Assembly: GCA_951640165.1 (NCBI GenBank)
Contig: OX621249.1
Coordinates: 27,137,201-27,201,200 of the forward strand
Length of the DNA: 64,000 bases
Origin: Pseudoips prasinana
Taxonomy: Eukaryota > Arthropoda > Insecta > Lepidoptera > Nolidae
Reading direction: 5' to 3'
Below, one piece after another: positions 40,001 to 49,029 of this stretch. Both the position numbers and the translations under genes were made by a program. Under the pieces are notes generated by a model. That model saw nothing but the letters and a program-made list of their open reading frames with translations. It was not told where the DNA came from and did not search any database. Every line of letters begins with the position of its first letter. Position 1 is the first letter of the stretch.

Positions 40001-42400
40001 ACTGTCTCTTATCACACCGTGATGACAGAGAAAGTAGTTAGGGTTGCCGAATTTATTTATACGCGTCATATGTCCTAGGTCCTCATATTCACGCATAAAA
40101 TCGCAATACATTTGCTTTAAACTAGGTGAACGTTCAAGTTTACGTTCGAGAGAAAGGAACCTATTTTTGGCCATATTAAATGAGTCACCCAGCAATTCCG
40201 GGGATTCCTTTAGCGGGATGCGAACAGAAAACCTACCATCAGATTCGCATTTTGTAGTTTTTATAAATAAGTTCTCACACAGTCGCTCGTCATGAGTGAG
40301 AATGTTACGCGCCTGTGGCACATTCTCAATTTCCCAAAATCGTATAAGATTTTCGTTTATGGATTGTGTAAAGTTACATTGAACCTTACCTAAACTCTTT
40401 ACGCCTGGGGTCTTGGTGTATAAAGGCCCACTTAGCAGCCAACCCAATTTTGAATTTTGAAGGTATGGCCCGTTTTCTAATCGCATTCGTGTTCCGTCTA
40501 ATAATTCCCAAAAGAGGTCCGCTCCTACCAGTAAATCAATTTCTGAAGGAATATGAAAGGTAGGATCTGCTAATTGGATATTATCGGGTATACGTATAAG
40601 CTTAGTGTTAATGCCCGTCGAGGGTAAACTGGATGTTATACGCTGCAAGACAAGGCATCGAACCCTAGCACTGTAATCGTTTAGTTTAGATCGTATGGTT
40701 ATATCGCATGTATGGTTTGATTGCGTCACAGACTGTGCAACGCCACAAATATGAACTGTGGACTGTAAGGAAGGCGCGTTTAACAATCGTCTTAATTTAT
40801 CGGTGATAAAGCAATGTTGGCTACCGTTGTCCAGCAAGGCTTTAGCCGTAATTTTTCGCTTATTTGAGTCTTCTATCTCCACCAACGCTGTACACAATAA
40901 CACCGGTTGCAATGTACCTATAGTTTGAGGCGCGGGATCGTTGAATGCGCTTCCGTACGATTCCGCATGATGATACGTATCTATAGCTACAGAGTGCATA
41001 GCGCTCGATGAACCTACGACCGTGTTGTCGGCTGCGTTGTATTCAGCTGATCGCTCGCTACGCACACTAGCATCCATGCCATTCATGTCGGCTGGGTGAA
41101 GTAAAGAATTATGATTACGAGAACATTGTTTACAATAACTGAACTTGCAATCTGCATTATTATGTCCCGAACGTAAACAATTACGACATAATAATTTATT
41201 ATCTACGAATTTTAACCTATCCTTAACTGATAAGTTTAAAAACTTAAAACACGTATAAATGTAATGATTACCAGTACAAAATGGACATGCGTGAGTCATT
41301 TGCTTACTAACGTTTGTAGTTGTATATTTACCTTTGCCTGTGTTAGCTATGAAACTATGCATAGATAAGTTATGTGACTTTCTATTTACATTAGTATTTT
41401 TATTTGTATGCTCAACAGTAGGTTGTTTATTTTGCAACTTATTCGCACTTATCATATCTAACGTATCCGCTTTATTTTTTAGAAAGGTAAGTAGATCCTC
41501 TAAAGTAACCTTCTTTTCTGGCGCGGAACAAATAATACCTAAATAATGTTCCCATCCGCGTTCAGTGGCTGAATCGAGTCGCGAGACCACCAGATAAATA
41601 ATCAACGTATCCCAAGATTCGGTGGGTTCCTTAAGTGTATTAAGAGCGCGAAGGTTTCTATTAACCGTATCAATAAGTTTCCTAATATGTGTCGCTGACT
41701 CATTTTTAATTGAAATAATTGAAAATAGTGCCTTAACGTGGTTATGAACTAGTAGTCTAGTGTTATGATATCGCGCTTCTAATAAGTCCCAGGCAACTTG
41801 ATAATTCTCCCCGGCAAAGTCTAGTGCACTAATAACTTCTTTCGCTGGACCACTAAGCGCCGAGCGTAAATAATGCAGTTTTTGTATTGTATCAAGATCT
41901 GTACGTTTATGTATCATGGTAATGAAAGAATTTCTGAACTCCAGCCAATTGTCATAAGAGCCATCGTAAACGGCCAATTTAATCTCCGGCAGTTTGATAT
42001 TAGACTTTTGCGTAGATGAGGAGCATGTAACAGTCCCGCTACCTTCGACCAAACTTTCTGCTATAGATAACGCGTTGAAATAAAGTGACTCAAATGACTC
42101 GACGTATTCTAAATTCGATTCTATATCTGAATCGGGGCACAGAAGCTCAATCTGATTTTCTATATTATTAAAACTATTAAAATGTTCTTTAGCTGCACTA
42201 ATTCTGAGTTTAATCTCTTTTGATTGAAGATTAGAAGGGGAATTATTCTTAAAATTATCTAAATATTTTTTAAATTGGGTTAATCTACACCGTAAAATAC
42301 CACGCTGCTTGCGAAGGTCAACGAGGTCACTTGGCCGATTCGGTTTGGGAGAAACGGATCTGCTAGCAGCAGAAGGCACTAAATTATCTTCACCACCCAT
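36977..42400 (-). CDS. gag-pol: BEL Gag-Pol polyprotein, copy between LTR5 and LTR4
   Basis: Intact 1807 residues. It equals copy 1 through pol (LVGADLF, YSDNSS, RLQFTRV) but has the majority N-terminus (NRPSD, GILRCR, RISAA). It belongs to a unit without the viral-like ORF: its leader follows LTR5 directly. This unit is the standard BEL architecture against which the N insertion can be read. Confidence 0.95.
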   Translation of the reverse strand: MGGEDNLVPSAASRSVSPKPNRPSDLVDLRKQRGILRCRLTQFKKYLDNFKNNSPSNLQSKEIKLRISAAKEHFNSFNNIENQIELLCPDSDIESNLEYVESFESLYFNALSIAESLVEGSGTVTCSSSTQKSNIKLPEIKLAVYDGSYDNWLEFRNSFITMIHKRTDLDTIQKLHYLRSALSGPAKEVISALDFAGENYQVAWDLLEARYHNTRLLVHNHVKALFSIISIKNESATHIRKLIDTVNRNLRALNTLKEPTESWDTLIIYLVVSRLDSATERGWEHYLGIICSAPEKKVTLEDLLTFLKNKADTLDMISANKLQNKQPTVEHTNKNTNVNRKSHNLSMHSFIANTGKGKYTTTNVSKQMTHACPFCTGNHYIYTCFKFLNLSVKDRLKFVDNKLLCRNCLRSGHNNADCKFSYCKQCSRNHNSLLHPADMNGMDASVRSERSAEYNAADNTVVGSSSAMHSVAIDTYHHAESYGSAFNDPAPQTIGTLQPVLLCTALVEIEDSNKRKITAKALLDNGSQHCFITDKLRRLLNAPSLQSTVHICGVAQSVTQSNHTCDITIRSKLNDYSARVRCLVLQRITSSLPSTGINTKLIRIPDNIQLADPTFHIPSEIDLLVGADLFWELLDGTRMRLENGPYLQNSKLGWLLSGPLYTKTPGVKSLGKVQCNFTQSINENLIRFWEIENVPQARNILTHDERLCENLFIKTTKCESDGRFSVRIPLKESPELLGDSFNMAKNRFLSLERKLERSPSLKQMYCDFMREYEDLGHMTRINKFGNPNYFLCHHGVIRDSSTTTKLRVVFDASAVTTSQRSLNDIQLPGPALQNDIFSILLRFRQFKYVACADVEKMFRQVLIQEDQRSLQLILWRDKATDPLKVYSLNTVTYGMTSSPYLSMRCIRQLGLETDDDVIARVIKDDIFVDDLITGHDDNNTLLTICEKTSRVLQSGCFSLRKWKFNSQDTQNATMFEGEHTQNKTLGIGWHSGADDLHYTTKINFNPIVPITKRVMLSTISQIYDPLGLLSPVVIIAKMLLQKLWLSKLDWDTPVIPEIAATWHNFIEALKYLHKLRIPRHAMSDHVQNTELHIFCDSSLNAYGACAYLRTYSDNSSVCCRLLCAKSKVSPLKALSIPRLELSAALIGARLYKRITESMRLQFTRVCFWTDSTIVIGWMRMSPHLLKTFVQNRVTEINEITGDSNWLHVSSKNNPADLLSRGLNLDLLLNSSLWWNGPSYLHNIHSEFSNESISNDLDVNNLPELKSQTLNLVSTFQSCDLFNFDNYSSFNRLKRIGAYLLRFIAAARSGRGARKQQTGLLSVDELNASERMLVTLAQKQSFPELYFKLLNDLPIKTNTKELNRISGLNVFMDDQKLIRVGGRLSNAVSFEYGKKHPILLSSKHHFTVLLARYEHKRLIHAGPQLLLSSLRERWWPLSARNLTRKIVRECVICSRIKGKTLTPIMGNLPSDRLDPGFPFMRTGVDYAGPIFILNRRGRGARLTKAYICLFVCFLTRAIHLELVTSLTTNDYILSLKRFISRRGKPEIIYSDNAKTFVGAEREFAIFFNDQNNSNPIIDFATNDGIRFSFIPPFSPHFGCWESGIRSCKYCLKRLIGNANLTYEECSTVLTQIEAVLNSRPLTPMSTDPSDLTALTPGHFLVGRPLTAPVFDNLTDMATTRLDRYQRLEQLRQHFWQRWSKEYVSELQVRTKWKSHQNDIQLDSLVLIKEDNTPPLKWKLGRVIKIFPGADGVARVADLRTATGTLRRGFHRICPLPLQQGDKTSTLLEAGASKGGAMFAHLPTISSNA

Positions 42401-42679
42401 TATAACGGCTTGTTAAGAGAGTGAAATTCGGTACTTACAGTTCAATTTCCAGGATAGTAATGGCACGTGGACGCAGAGGTCAAACGGTCGCGACACCGTG
42501 CCGCGCAGCGTACGGCAAGAATAGGTAAATACAACGGCAATCACACTAATTTGAAATATGAAAGCAACACGGTTCACACACACACCGATTGAAACGGGAA
42601 TAGACGGGATCGAAGACCTGACCGTTGATCTGACCGATGTCGTCTTCTTCTTTCGTATATCCAGGCTCAAAGGTCCATA

Positions 42680-42966
42680 TGTTCAGTAACGGGGGACTTC
42701 GGGGCGTCTTCAATTAGCGTTTTTATTTGATTGAGTTTCAATATGTTTATTGATCGAGTACAAATAAATTATAATAAAGAAAATACATGTGCGTGTGACC
42801 GGTAGCTAGTCTACAATCGAAAAAGGCTTTTAATATGGCGTCTCAGGCGCAGGTGGGGGTTTCTCCCAACGGCGCGATAGTTCCTCCGCTTGCCACTCAC
42901 TCGCGGCAGCACCTTCCGGCGTGTGACGTCATGCGTTTGAAGATATAGTTGGTAGGTGCGCGAACA
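42680..42966 (-). repeat. BEL LTR5
   Basis: Full 287 bp. Its 5' side in element orientation is not PPT plus pol but CA and a 61-A run, so it marks the break between the two halves of the array. Confidence 0.95.
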
Positions 42967-42967
42967 T

Positions 42968-42968
<1 letters not shown>

Positions 42969-43029
<61 letters not shown>
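42969..43029 (-). repeat. 61-bp homopolymer, poly(A) in element orientation
   Basis: Sixty-one consecutive T on the plus strand between LTR5 (plus TG) and the tRNA-like sequence. It replaces the entire interior of a BEL unit. Homopolymers of this length are also a common place for assembly joins. Confidence 0.9.
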
Positions 43030-43031
<2 letters not shown>

Positions 43032-43047
43032 CCGGCTCGAAGGACCA
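43030..43047 (+). other. exact tRNA-Tyr 3' end / perfect primer-binding site
   Basis: ATCCGGCTCGAAGGACCA is the last 18 nt, CCA included, of an insect tRNA-Tyr as I recall it. Read on the minus strand it is a perfect primer-binding site two bases after LTR6. All other units have a diverged version. Eighteen nt is the length copied before the methylated A58 that halts reverse transcriptase. Confidence 0.75.
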
Positions 43048-43049
43048 TA

Positions 43050-43337
43050 TGTTCAGTAACGGGGGACTTCGGGGCGTCTTCAATTAGCGTTTTTATTTGA
43101 TTGAGTTTCAATATGTTTATTGATCGAGTACAAATAAATTATAATAAAGAAAATACATGTGCGTGTGACCGGTAGCTAGTCTACAATCGAAAAAAGGCTT
43201 TTAATATGGCGTCTCAGGCGCAGGTGGGGGTTTCTCCCAACGGCGCGATAGTTCCTCCGCTTGCCACTCACTCGCGGCAGCACCTTCCGGCGTGTGACGT
43301 CATGCGTTTGAAGATATAGTTGGTAGGTGCGCGACCA
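43050..43337 (-). repeat. BEL LTR6
   Basis: 288 bp: one extra A in the A run near 43194, and GACCA instead of GAACA at the plus-strand end. It is the most diverged LTR. It ends the N-BEL unit 2 and abuts the tRNA-like 18-mer. Confidence 0.95.
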
Positions 43338-46300
43338 TGGCCCCGCCTTTGGAAGCACCAGCTTCCAACAAAGTTGAGGTTTTATCTCCCTGCTGCAGCG
43401 GCAACGGACAGATGCGATGGAATCCTCTTCGTAGGGTGCCCGTCGCAGTTCGCAAGTCAGCAACACGCGCAACTCCGTCTGCTCCAGGAAAGATCTTTAT
43501 GACGCGCCCCAGCTTCCATTTAAGAGGTGGCGTATTGTCTTCCTTGATCAAAACAAGGCTGTCCAATTGAATGTCGTTCTGGTGGCTCTTCCATTTGGTC
43601 CGCACTTGTAGTTCCGACACGTACTCCTTGGACCATCGCTGCCAGAAGTGCTGGCGAAGTTGTTCCAGGCGCTGGTAGCGGTCGAGCCGTGTTGTCGCCA
43701 TGTCAGTGAGGTTGTCGAATACTGGAGCAGTCAACGGCCGGCCAACGAGGAAATGACCAGGAGTAAGTGCAGTGAGGTCGGAAGGATCTGTTGACATAGG
43801 TGTAAGCGGACGGGAATTCAGGACGGCTTCGATCTGTGTCAAAACCGTGCTACATTCCTCATAAGTCAGATTAGCATTACCGATTAGCCGTTTTAGACAG
43901 TACTTGCAGGACCGGATCCCACTCTCCCAACAGCCAAAATGGGGTGAAAATGGGGGAATAAAGGAGAACCTGATGCCATCATTAGTGGCAAAGTCAATTA
44001 TCGGATTAGAATTATTTTGGTCGTTAAAAAAAATTGCAAATTCCCTTTCTGCGCCTACGAAGGTTTTAGCATTATCGGAGTAAATAATCTCAGGTTTACC
44101 CCTTCTACTAATAAATCGTTTTAACGATAAAATATAGTCGTTGGTAGTCAGACTGGTAACAAGCTCCAAATGTATAGCTCGAGTAAGAAAACAAACGAAA
44201 AGACAAATATATGCCTTTGTTAAGCGAGCTCCTCTGCCCCTACGATTTAATATGAATATTGGCCCAGCATAATCTACACCGGTCCGCATAAACGGGAATC
44301 CTGGATCCAAGCGATCGGAAGGTAAGTTACCCATAATAGGGGTCAAGGTTTTACCTTTAATACGCGAACATATTACACATTCACGCACTATCTTACGTGT
44401 AAGATTCCTTGCACTCAGCGGCCACCAACGTTCACGTAAACTGGACAGTAATAGTTGTGGACCCGCATGTATAAGTCGTTTGTGCTCATATCTGGCTAAT
44501 AGTACAGTGAAATGATGTTTACTGGACAATAAAATTGGATGTTTCTTTCCATACTCAAAACTAACGGCATTAGACAGTCTACCACCGACTCGAATCAACT
44601 TCTGATCGTCCATAAATACGTTAAGACCGGAAATACGATTTAATTCCTTTGTATTTGTCTTAATTGGTAAATCGTTTAATAATTTAAAATAAAGTTCCGG
44701 AAAAGACTGTTTCTGTGCGAGCGTAACTAACATGCGCTCCGACGCATTCAATTCATCCACGGATAACAAACCGGTTTGTTGTTTTCTAGCGCCTCGGCCG
44801 CTTCGAGCGGCGGCGATGAATCGTAGTAAATACGCACCTATACGTTTCAACCTATTGAACGATGAATAATTATCAAAGTTAAATAAATCGCATGATTGAA
44901 ATGTGCTAACTAAGTTTAATGTTTGGGACTTTAATTCCGGTAAATTATTTACATCTAAATCATTAGAAATGGACTCATTAGAAAACTCACTGTGAATATT
45001 ATGTAAATAGGACGGGCCATTCCACCACAAGCTACTATTCAATAATAAATCGAGATTTAACCCTCTTGACAATAAGTCCGCGGGATTATTTTTACTGCTA
45101 ACGTGTAACCAGTTGGAATCACCTGTTATTTCATTTATCTCAGTGACACGGTTTTGCACAAATGTTTTAAGTAAATGCGGTGACATACGCATCCACCCAA
45201 TAACTATAGTCGAGTCAGTCCAGAAGCATACCCGAGTGAATTTTAGCCTCATAGATTCTGTGATCCTTTTATATAATCTAGCTCCGATTAGAGCGGCTGA
45301 GAGCTCCAGTCGGGGGATACTTAGTGCTTTTAATGGGCTTACTTTGCTTTTGGCACATAATAGCCTACAACATACACTTGAATTGTCGCGATAGGTACGT
45401 AGATAGGCACATGCCCCGTACGCGTTGAGTGAACTGTCACAAAATATGTGCAGTTCTGTGTTTTGTACGTGATCACTCATAGCGTGACGTGGTATCCTAA
45501 GTTTATGTAAATATTTTAATGCCTCAATGAAATTATGCCATGTAGCCGCAATTTCAGGTATCACAGGCGTGTCCCAATCTAACTTACTAAGCCACAATTT
45601 TTGTAACAACATTTTCGCAATTATAACAACTGGGGATAGAAGCCCTAACGGATCATAAATCTGTGAGATCGTGGAAAGCATTACTCGCTTGGTTATTGGA
45701 ACAATTGGATTAAAATTAATTTTCGTAGTGTAGTGCAAGTCATCGGCCCCACTATGCCAACCAATACCGAGCGTTTTATTTTGTGTATGTTCGCCTTCAA
45801 ACATGGTAGCATTTTGCGTGTCCTGTGAGTTGAACTTCCACTTACGAAGAGAAAAGCAACCAGACTGCAAAACTCGTGACGTCTTTTCACAGATGGTGAG
45901 CAACGTATTATTATCATCATGACCAGTAATTAAGTCGTCAACGAATATGTCATCTTTAATGACGCGAGCTATAACATCATCATCTGTTTCCAACCCTAAT
46001 TGACGTATACATCTCATACTTAAATAAGGTGATGAGGTCATCCCGTAAGTGACTGTATTTAAAGAATAGACCTTCAAAGGGTCAGTCGCTTTATCACGCC
46101 ATAATATAAGTTGCAACGACCTTTGATCTTCTTGTATTAGTACCTGCCTAAACATTTTCTCAACGTCGGCACAAGCTACGTATTTAAATTGCCTAAAACG
46201 AAGGAGTATTGAGAAAATATCGTTTTGCAATGCGGGACCCGGTAATTGAATATCATTTAACGATCTTTGAGATGTAGTCACAGCACTCGCATCGAAAACT

Positions 46301-48723
46301 ACTCGGAGTTTAGTAGTGGTACTACTGTCTCTTATCACACCGTGATGACAGAGAAAGTAGTTAGGGTTGCCGAATTTATTTATACGCGTCATATGTCCTA
46401 GGTCCTCATATTCACGCATAAAATCGCAATACATTTGCTTTAAACTAGGTGAACGTTCAAGTTTACGTTCGAGAGAAAGGAACCTATTTTTGGCCATATT
46501 AAATGAGTCACCCAGCAATTCCGGGGATTCCTTTAGCGGGATGCGAACAGAAAACCTACCATCAGATTCGCATTTTGTAGTTTTTATAAATAAGTTCTCA
46601 CACAGTCGCTCGTCATGAGTGAGAATGTTACGCGCCTGTGGCACATTCTCAATTTCCCAAAATCGTATAAGATTTTCGTTTATGGATTGTGTAAAGTTAC
46701 ATTGAACCTTACCTAAACTCTTTACGCCTGGGGTCTTGGTGTATAAAGGCCCACTTAGCAGCCAACCCAATTTTGAATTTTGAAGGTATGGCCCGTTTTC
46801 TAATCGCATTCGTGTTCCGTCTAATAATTCCCAAAAGAGGTCCGCTCCTATCAGTAAATCTATTTCTGAAGGAATATGAAAGGTAGGATCTGCTAATTGG
46901 ATATTATCGGGTATACGTATAAGCTTAGTGTTAATGCCCGTCGAGGGTAAACTGGATGTTATACGCTGCAAGACAAGGCATCGAACCCTAGCACTGTAAT
47001 CGTTTAGTTTAGATCGTATGGTTATATCGCATGTATGGTTTGATTGCGTCACAGACTGTGCAACGCCACAAATATGAACTGTGGACTGTAAGGAAGGCGC
47101 GTTTAACAATCGTCTTAATTTATCGGTGATAAAGCAATGTTGGCTACCGTTGTCCAGCAAGGCTTTAGCCGTAATTTTTCGCTTATTTGAGTCTTCTATC
47201 TCCACCAACGCTGTACACAATAACACCGGTTGCAATGTACCTATAGTTTGAGGCGCGGGATCGTTGAATGCGCTTCCGTACGATTCCGCATGATGATACG
47301 TATCTATAGCTACAGAGTGCATAGCGCTCGATGAACCTACGACCGTGTTGTCGGCTGCGTTGTATTCAGCTGATCGCTCGCTACGCACACTAGCATCCAT
47401 GCCATTCATGTCGGCTGGGTGAAGTAAAGAATTATGATTACGAGAACATTGTTTACAATAACTGAACTTGCAATCTGCATTATTATGTCCCGAACGTAAA
47501 CAATTACGACATAATAATTTATTATCTACGAATTTTAACCTATCCTTAACTGATAAGTTTAAAAACTTAAAACACGTATAAATGTAATGATTACCAGTAC
47601 AAAATGGACATGCGTGAGTCATTTGCTTACTAACGTTTGTAGTTGTATATTTACCTTTGCCTGTGTTAGCTATGAAACTATGCATAGATAAGTTATGTGA
47701 CTTTCTATTTACATTAGTATTTTTATTTGTATGCTCAACAGTAGGTTGTTTATTTTGCAACTTATTCGCACTTATCATATCTAACGTATCCGCTTTATTT
47801 TTTAGAAAGGTAAGTAGATCCTCTAAAGTAACCTTCTTTTCTGGCGCGGAACAAATAATACCTAAATAATGTTCCCATCCGCGTTCAGTGGCTGAATCGA
47901 GTCGCGAGACCACCAGATAAATAATCAACGTATCCCAAGATTCGGTGGGTTCCTTAAGTGTATTAAGAGCGCGAAGGTTTCTATTAACCGTATCAATAAG
48001 TTTCCTAATATGTGTCGCTGACTCATTTTTAATTGAAATAATTGAAAATAGTGCCTTAACGTGGTTATGAACTAGTAGTCTAGTGTTATGATATCGCGCT
48101 TCTAATAAGTCCCAGGCAACTTGATAATTCTCCCCGGCAAAGTCTAGTGCACTAATAACTTCTTTCGCTGGACCACTAAGCGCCGAGCGTAAATAATGCA
48201 GTTTTTGTATTGTATCAAGATCTGTACGTTTATGTATCATGGTAATGAAAGAATTTCTGAACTCCAGCCAATTGTCATAAGAGCCATCGTAAACGGCCAA
48301 TTTAATCTCCGGCAGTTTGATATTAGACTTTTGCGTAGATGAGGAGCATGTAACAGTCCCGCTACCTTCGACCAAACTTTCTGCTATAGATAACGCGTTG
48401 AAATAAAGTGACTCAAATGACTCGACGTATTCTAAATTCGATTCTATATCTGAATCGGGGCACAGAAGCTCAATCTGATTTTCTATATTATTAAAACTAT
48501 TAAAATGTTCTTTAGCTGCACTAATTCTGAGTTTAATCTCTTTTGATTGAAGATTAGAAGGGGAATTATTCTTAAAATTATCTAAATATTTTTTAAATTG
48601 GGTTAATCTACACCGTAAAATACCACGCTGCTTGCGAAGGTCAACGAGGTCACTTGGCCGATTCGGTTTGGGAGAAACGGATCTGCTAGCAGCAGAAGGC
48701 ACTAAATTATCTTCACCACCCAT
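43300..48723 (-). CDS. gag-pol: BEL Gag-Pol polyprotein, copy in N-BEL unit 2
   Basis: Intact 1807 residues. It has LIGADLF, YRDNSS and RLKFTRV, shared with the copy at 50978-56401 and different from the three copies to the left. A private change near the C-terminus (GGAMVAHL instead of GGAMFAHL) reflects the LTR6 base change. All catalytic motifs are present. Its unit carries the viral-like ORF upstream. Confidence 0.95.
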   Translation of the reverse strand: MGGEDNLVPSAASRSVSPKPNRPSDLVDLRKQRGILRCRLTQFKKYLDNFKNNSPSNLQSKEIKLRISAAKEHFNSFNNIENQIELLCPDSDIESNLEYVESFESLYFNALSIAESLVEGSGTVTCSSSTQKSNIKLPEIKLAVYDGSYDNWLEFRNSFITMIHKRTDLDTIQKLHYLRSALSGPAKEVISALDFAGENYQVAWDLLEARYHNTRLLVHNHVKALFSIISIKNESATHIRKLIDTVNRNLRALNTLKEPTESWDTLIIYLVVSRLDSATERGWEHYLGIICSAPEKKVTLEDLLTFLKNKADTLDMISANKLQNKQPTVEHTNKNTNVNRKSHNLSMHSFIANTGKGKYTTTNVSKQMTHACPFCTGNHYIYTCFKFLNLSVKDRLKFVDNKLLCRNCLRSGHNNADCKFSYCKQCSRNHNSLLHPADMNGMDASVRSERSAEYNAADNTVVGSSSAMHSVAIDTYHHAESYGSAFNDPAPQTIGTLQPVLLCTALVEIEDSNKRKITAKALLDNGSQHCFITDKLRRLLNAPSLQSTVHICGVAQSVTQSNHTCDITIRSKLNDYSARVRCLVLQRITSSLPSTGINTKLIRIPDNIQLADPTFHIPSEIDLLIGADLFWELLDGTRMRLENGPYLQNSKLGWLLSGPLYTKTPGVKSLGKVQCNFTQSINENLIRFWEIENVPQARNILTHDERLCENLFIKTTKCESDGRFSVRIPLKESPELLGDSFNMAKNRFLSLERKLERSPSLKQMYCDFMREYEDLGHMTRINKFGNPNYFLCHHGVIRDSSTTTKLRVVFDASAVTTSQRSLNDIQLPGPALQNDIFSILLRFRQFKYVACADVEKMFRQVLIQEDQRSLQLILWRDKATDPLKVYSLNTVTYGMTSSPYLSMRCIRQLGLETDDDVIARVIKDDIFVDDLITGHDDNNTLLTICEKTSRVLQSGCFSLRKWKFNSQDTQNATMFEGEHTQNKTLGIGWHSGADDLHYTTKINFNPIVPITKRVMLSTISQIYDPLGLLSPVVIIAKMLLQKLWLSKLDWDTPVIPEIAATWHNFIEALKYLHKLRIPRHAMSDHVQNTELHIFCDSSLNAYGACAYLRTYRDNSSVCCRLLCAKSKVSPLKALSIPRLELSAALIGARLYKRITESMRLKFTRVCFWTDSTIVIGWMRMSPHLLKTFVQNRVTEINEITGDSNWLHVSSKNNPADLLSRGLNLDLLLNSSLWWNGPSYLHNIHSEFSNESISNDLDVNNLPELKSQTLNLVSTFQSCDLFNFDNYSSFNRLKRIGAYLLRFIAAARSGRGARKQQTGLLSVDELNASERMLVTLAQKQSFPELYFKLLNDLPIKTNTKELNRISGLNVFMDDQKLIRVGGRLSNAVSFEYGKKHPILLSSKHHFTVLLARYEHKRLIHAGPQLLLSSLRERWWPLSARNLTRKIVRECVICSRIKGKTLTPIMGNLPSDRLDPGFPFMRTGVDYAGPIFILNRRGRGARLTKAYICLFVCFLTRAIHLELVTSLTTNDYILSLKRFISRRGKPEIIYSDNAKTFVGAEREFAIFFNDQNNSNPIIDFATNDGIRFSFIPPFSPHFGCWESGIRSCKYCLKRLIGNANLTYEECSTVLTQIEAVLNSRPLTPMSTDPSDLTALTPGHFLVGRPLTAPVFDNLTDMATTRLDRYQRLEQLRQHFWQRWSKEYVSELQVRTKWKSHQNDIQLDSLVLIKEDNTPPLKWKLGRVIKIFPGADGVARVADLRTATGTLRRGFHRICPLPLQQGDKTSTLLEAGASKGGAMVAHLPTISSNA

Positions 48724-49029
48724 TATAACGGCTTGTTAAGAGAGTGAAATTCGGTACTTACAGTTCAATTTCCAGGATAGTAATGGCACGTGGACGCAGA
48801 GGTCAAACGGTCGCGACACCGTGCCGCGCAGCGTACGGCAAGAATAGGTAAATACAACGGCAATCACACTAATTTGAAATATGAAAGCAACACGGTTCAC
48901 ACACACACCGATTGAAACGGGAATAGACGGGATCGAAGACCTGACCGTTGATCTGACCGATGTCGTCTTCTTCTTTCGTATATCCAGGCTCAAAGGTCCA
49001 TATGCCTTTAGAAATATACTCATTAAATA

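Noticed and set aside
42969..43029. T run as a LINE or SINE poly(A) tail
   Set aside because: No LINE or SINE body lies next to it. Both sides are BEL LTR or tRNA/PBS sequence.
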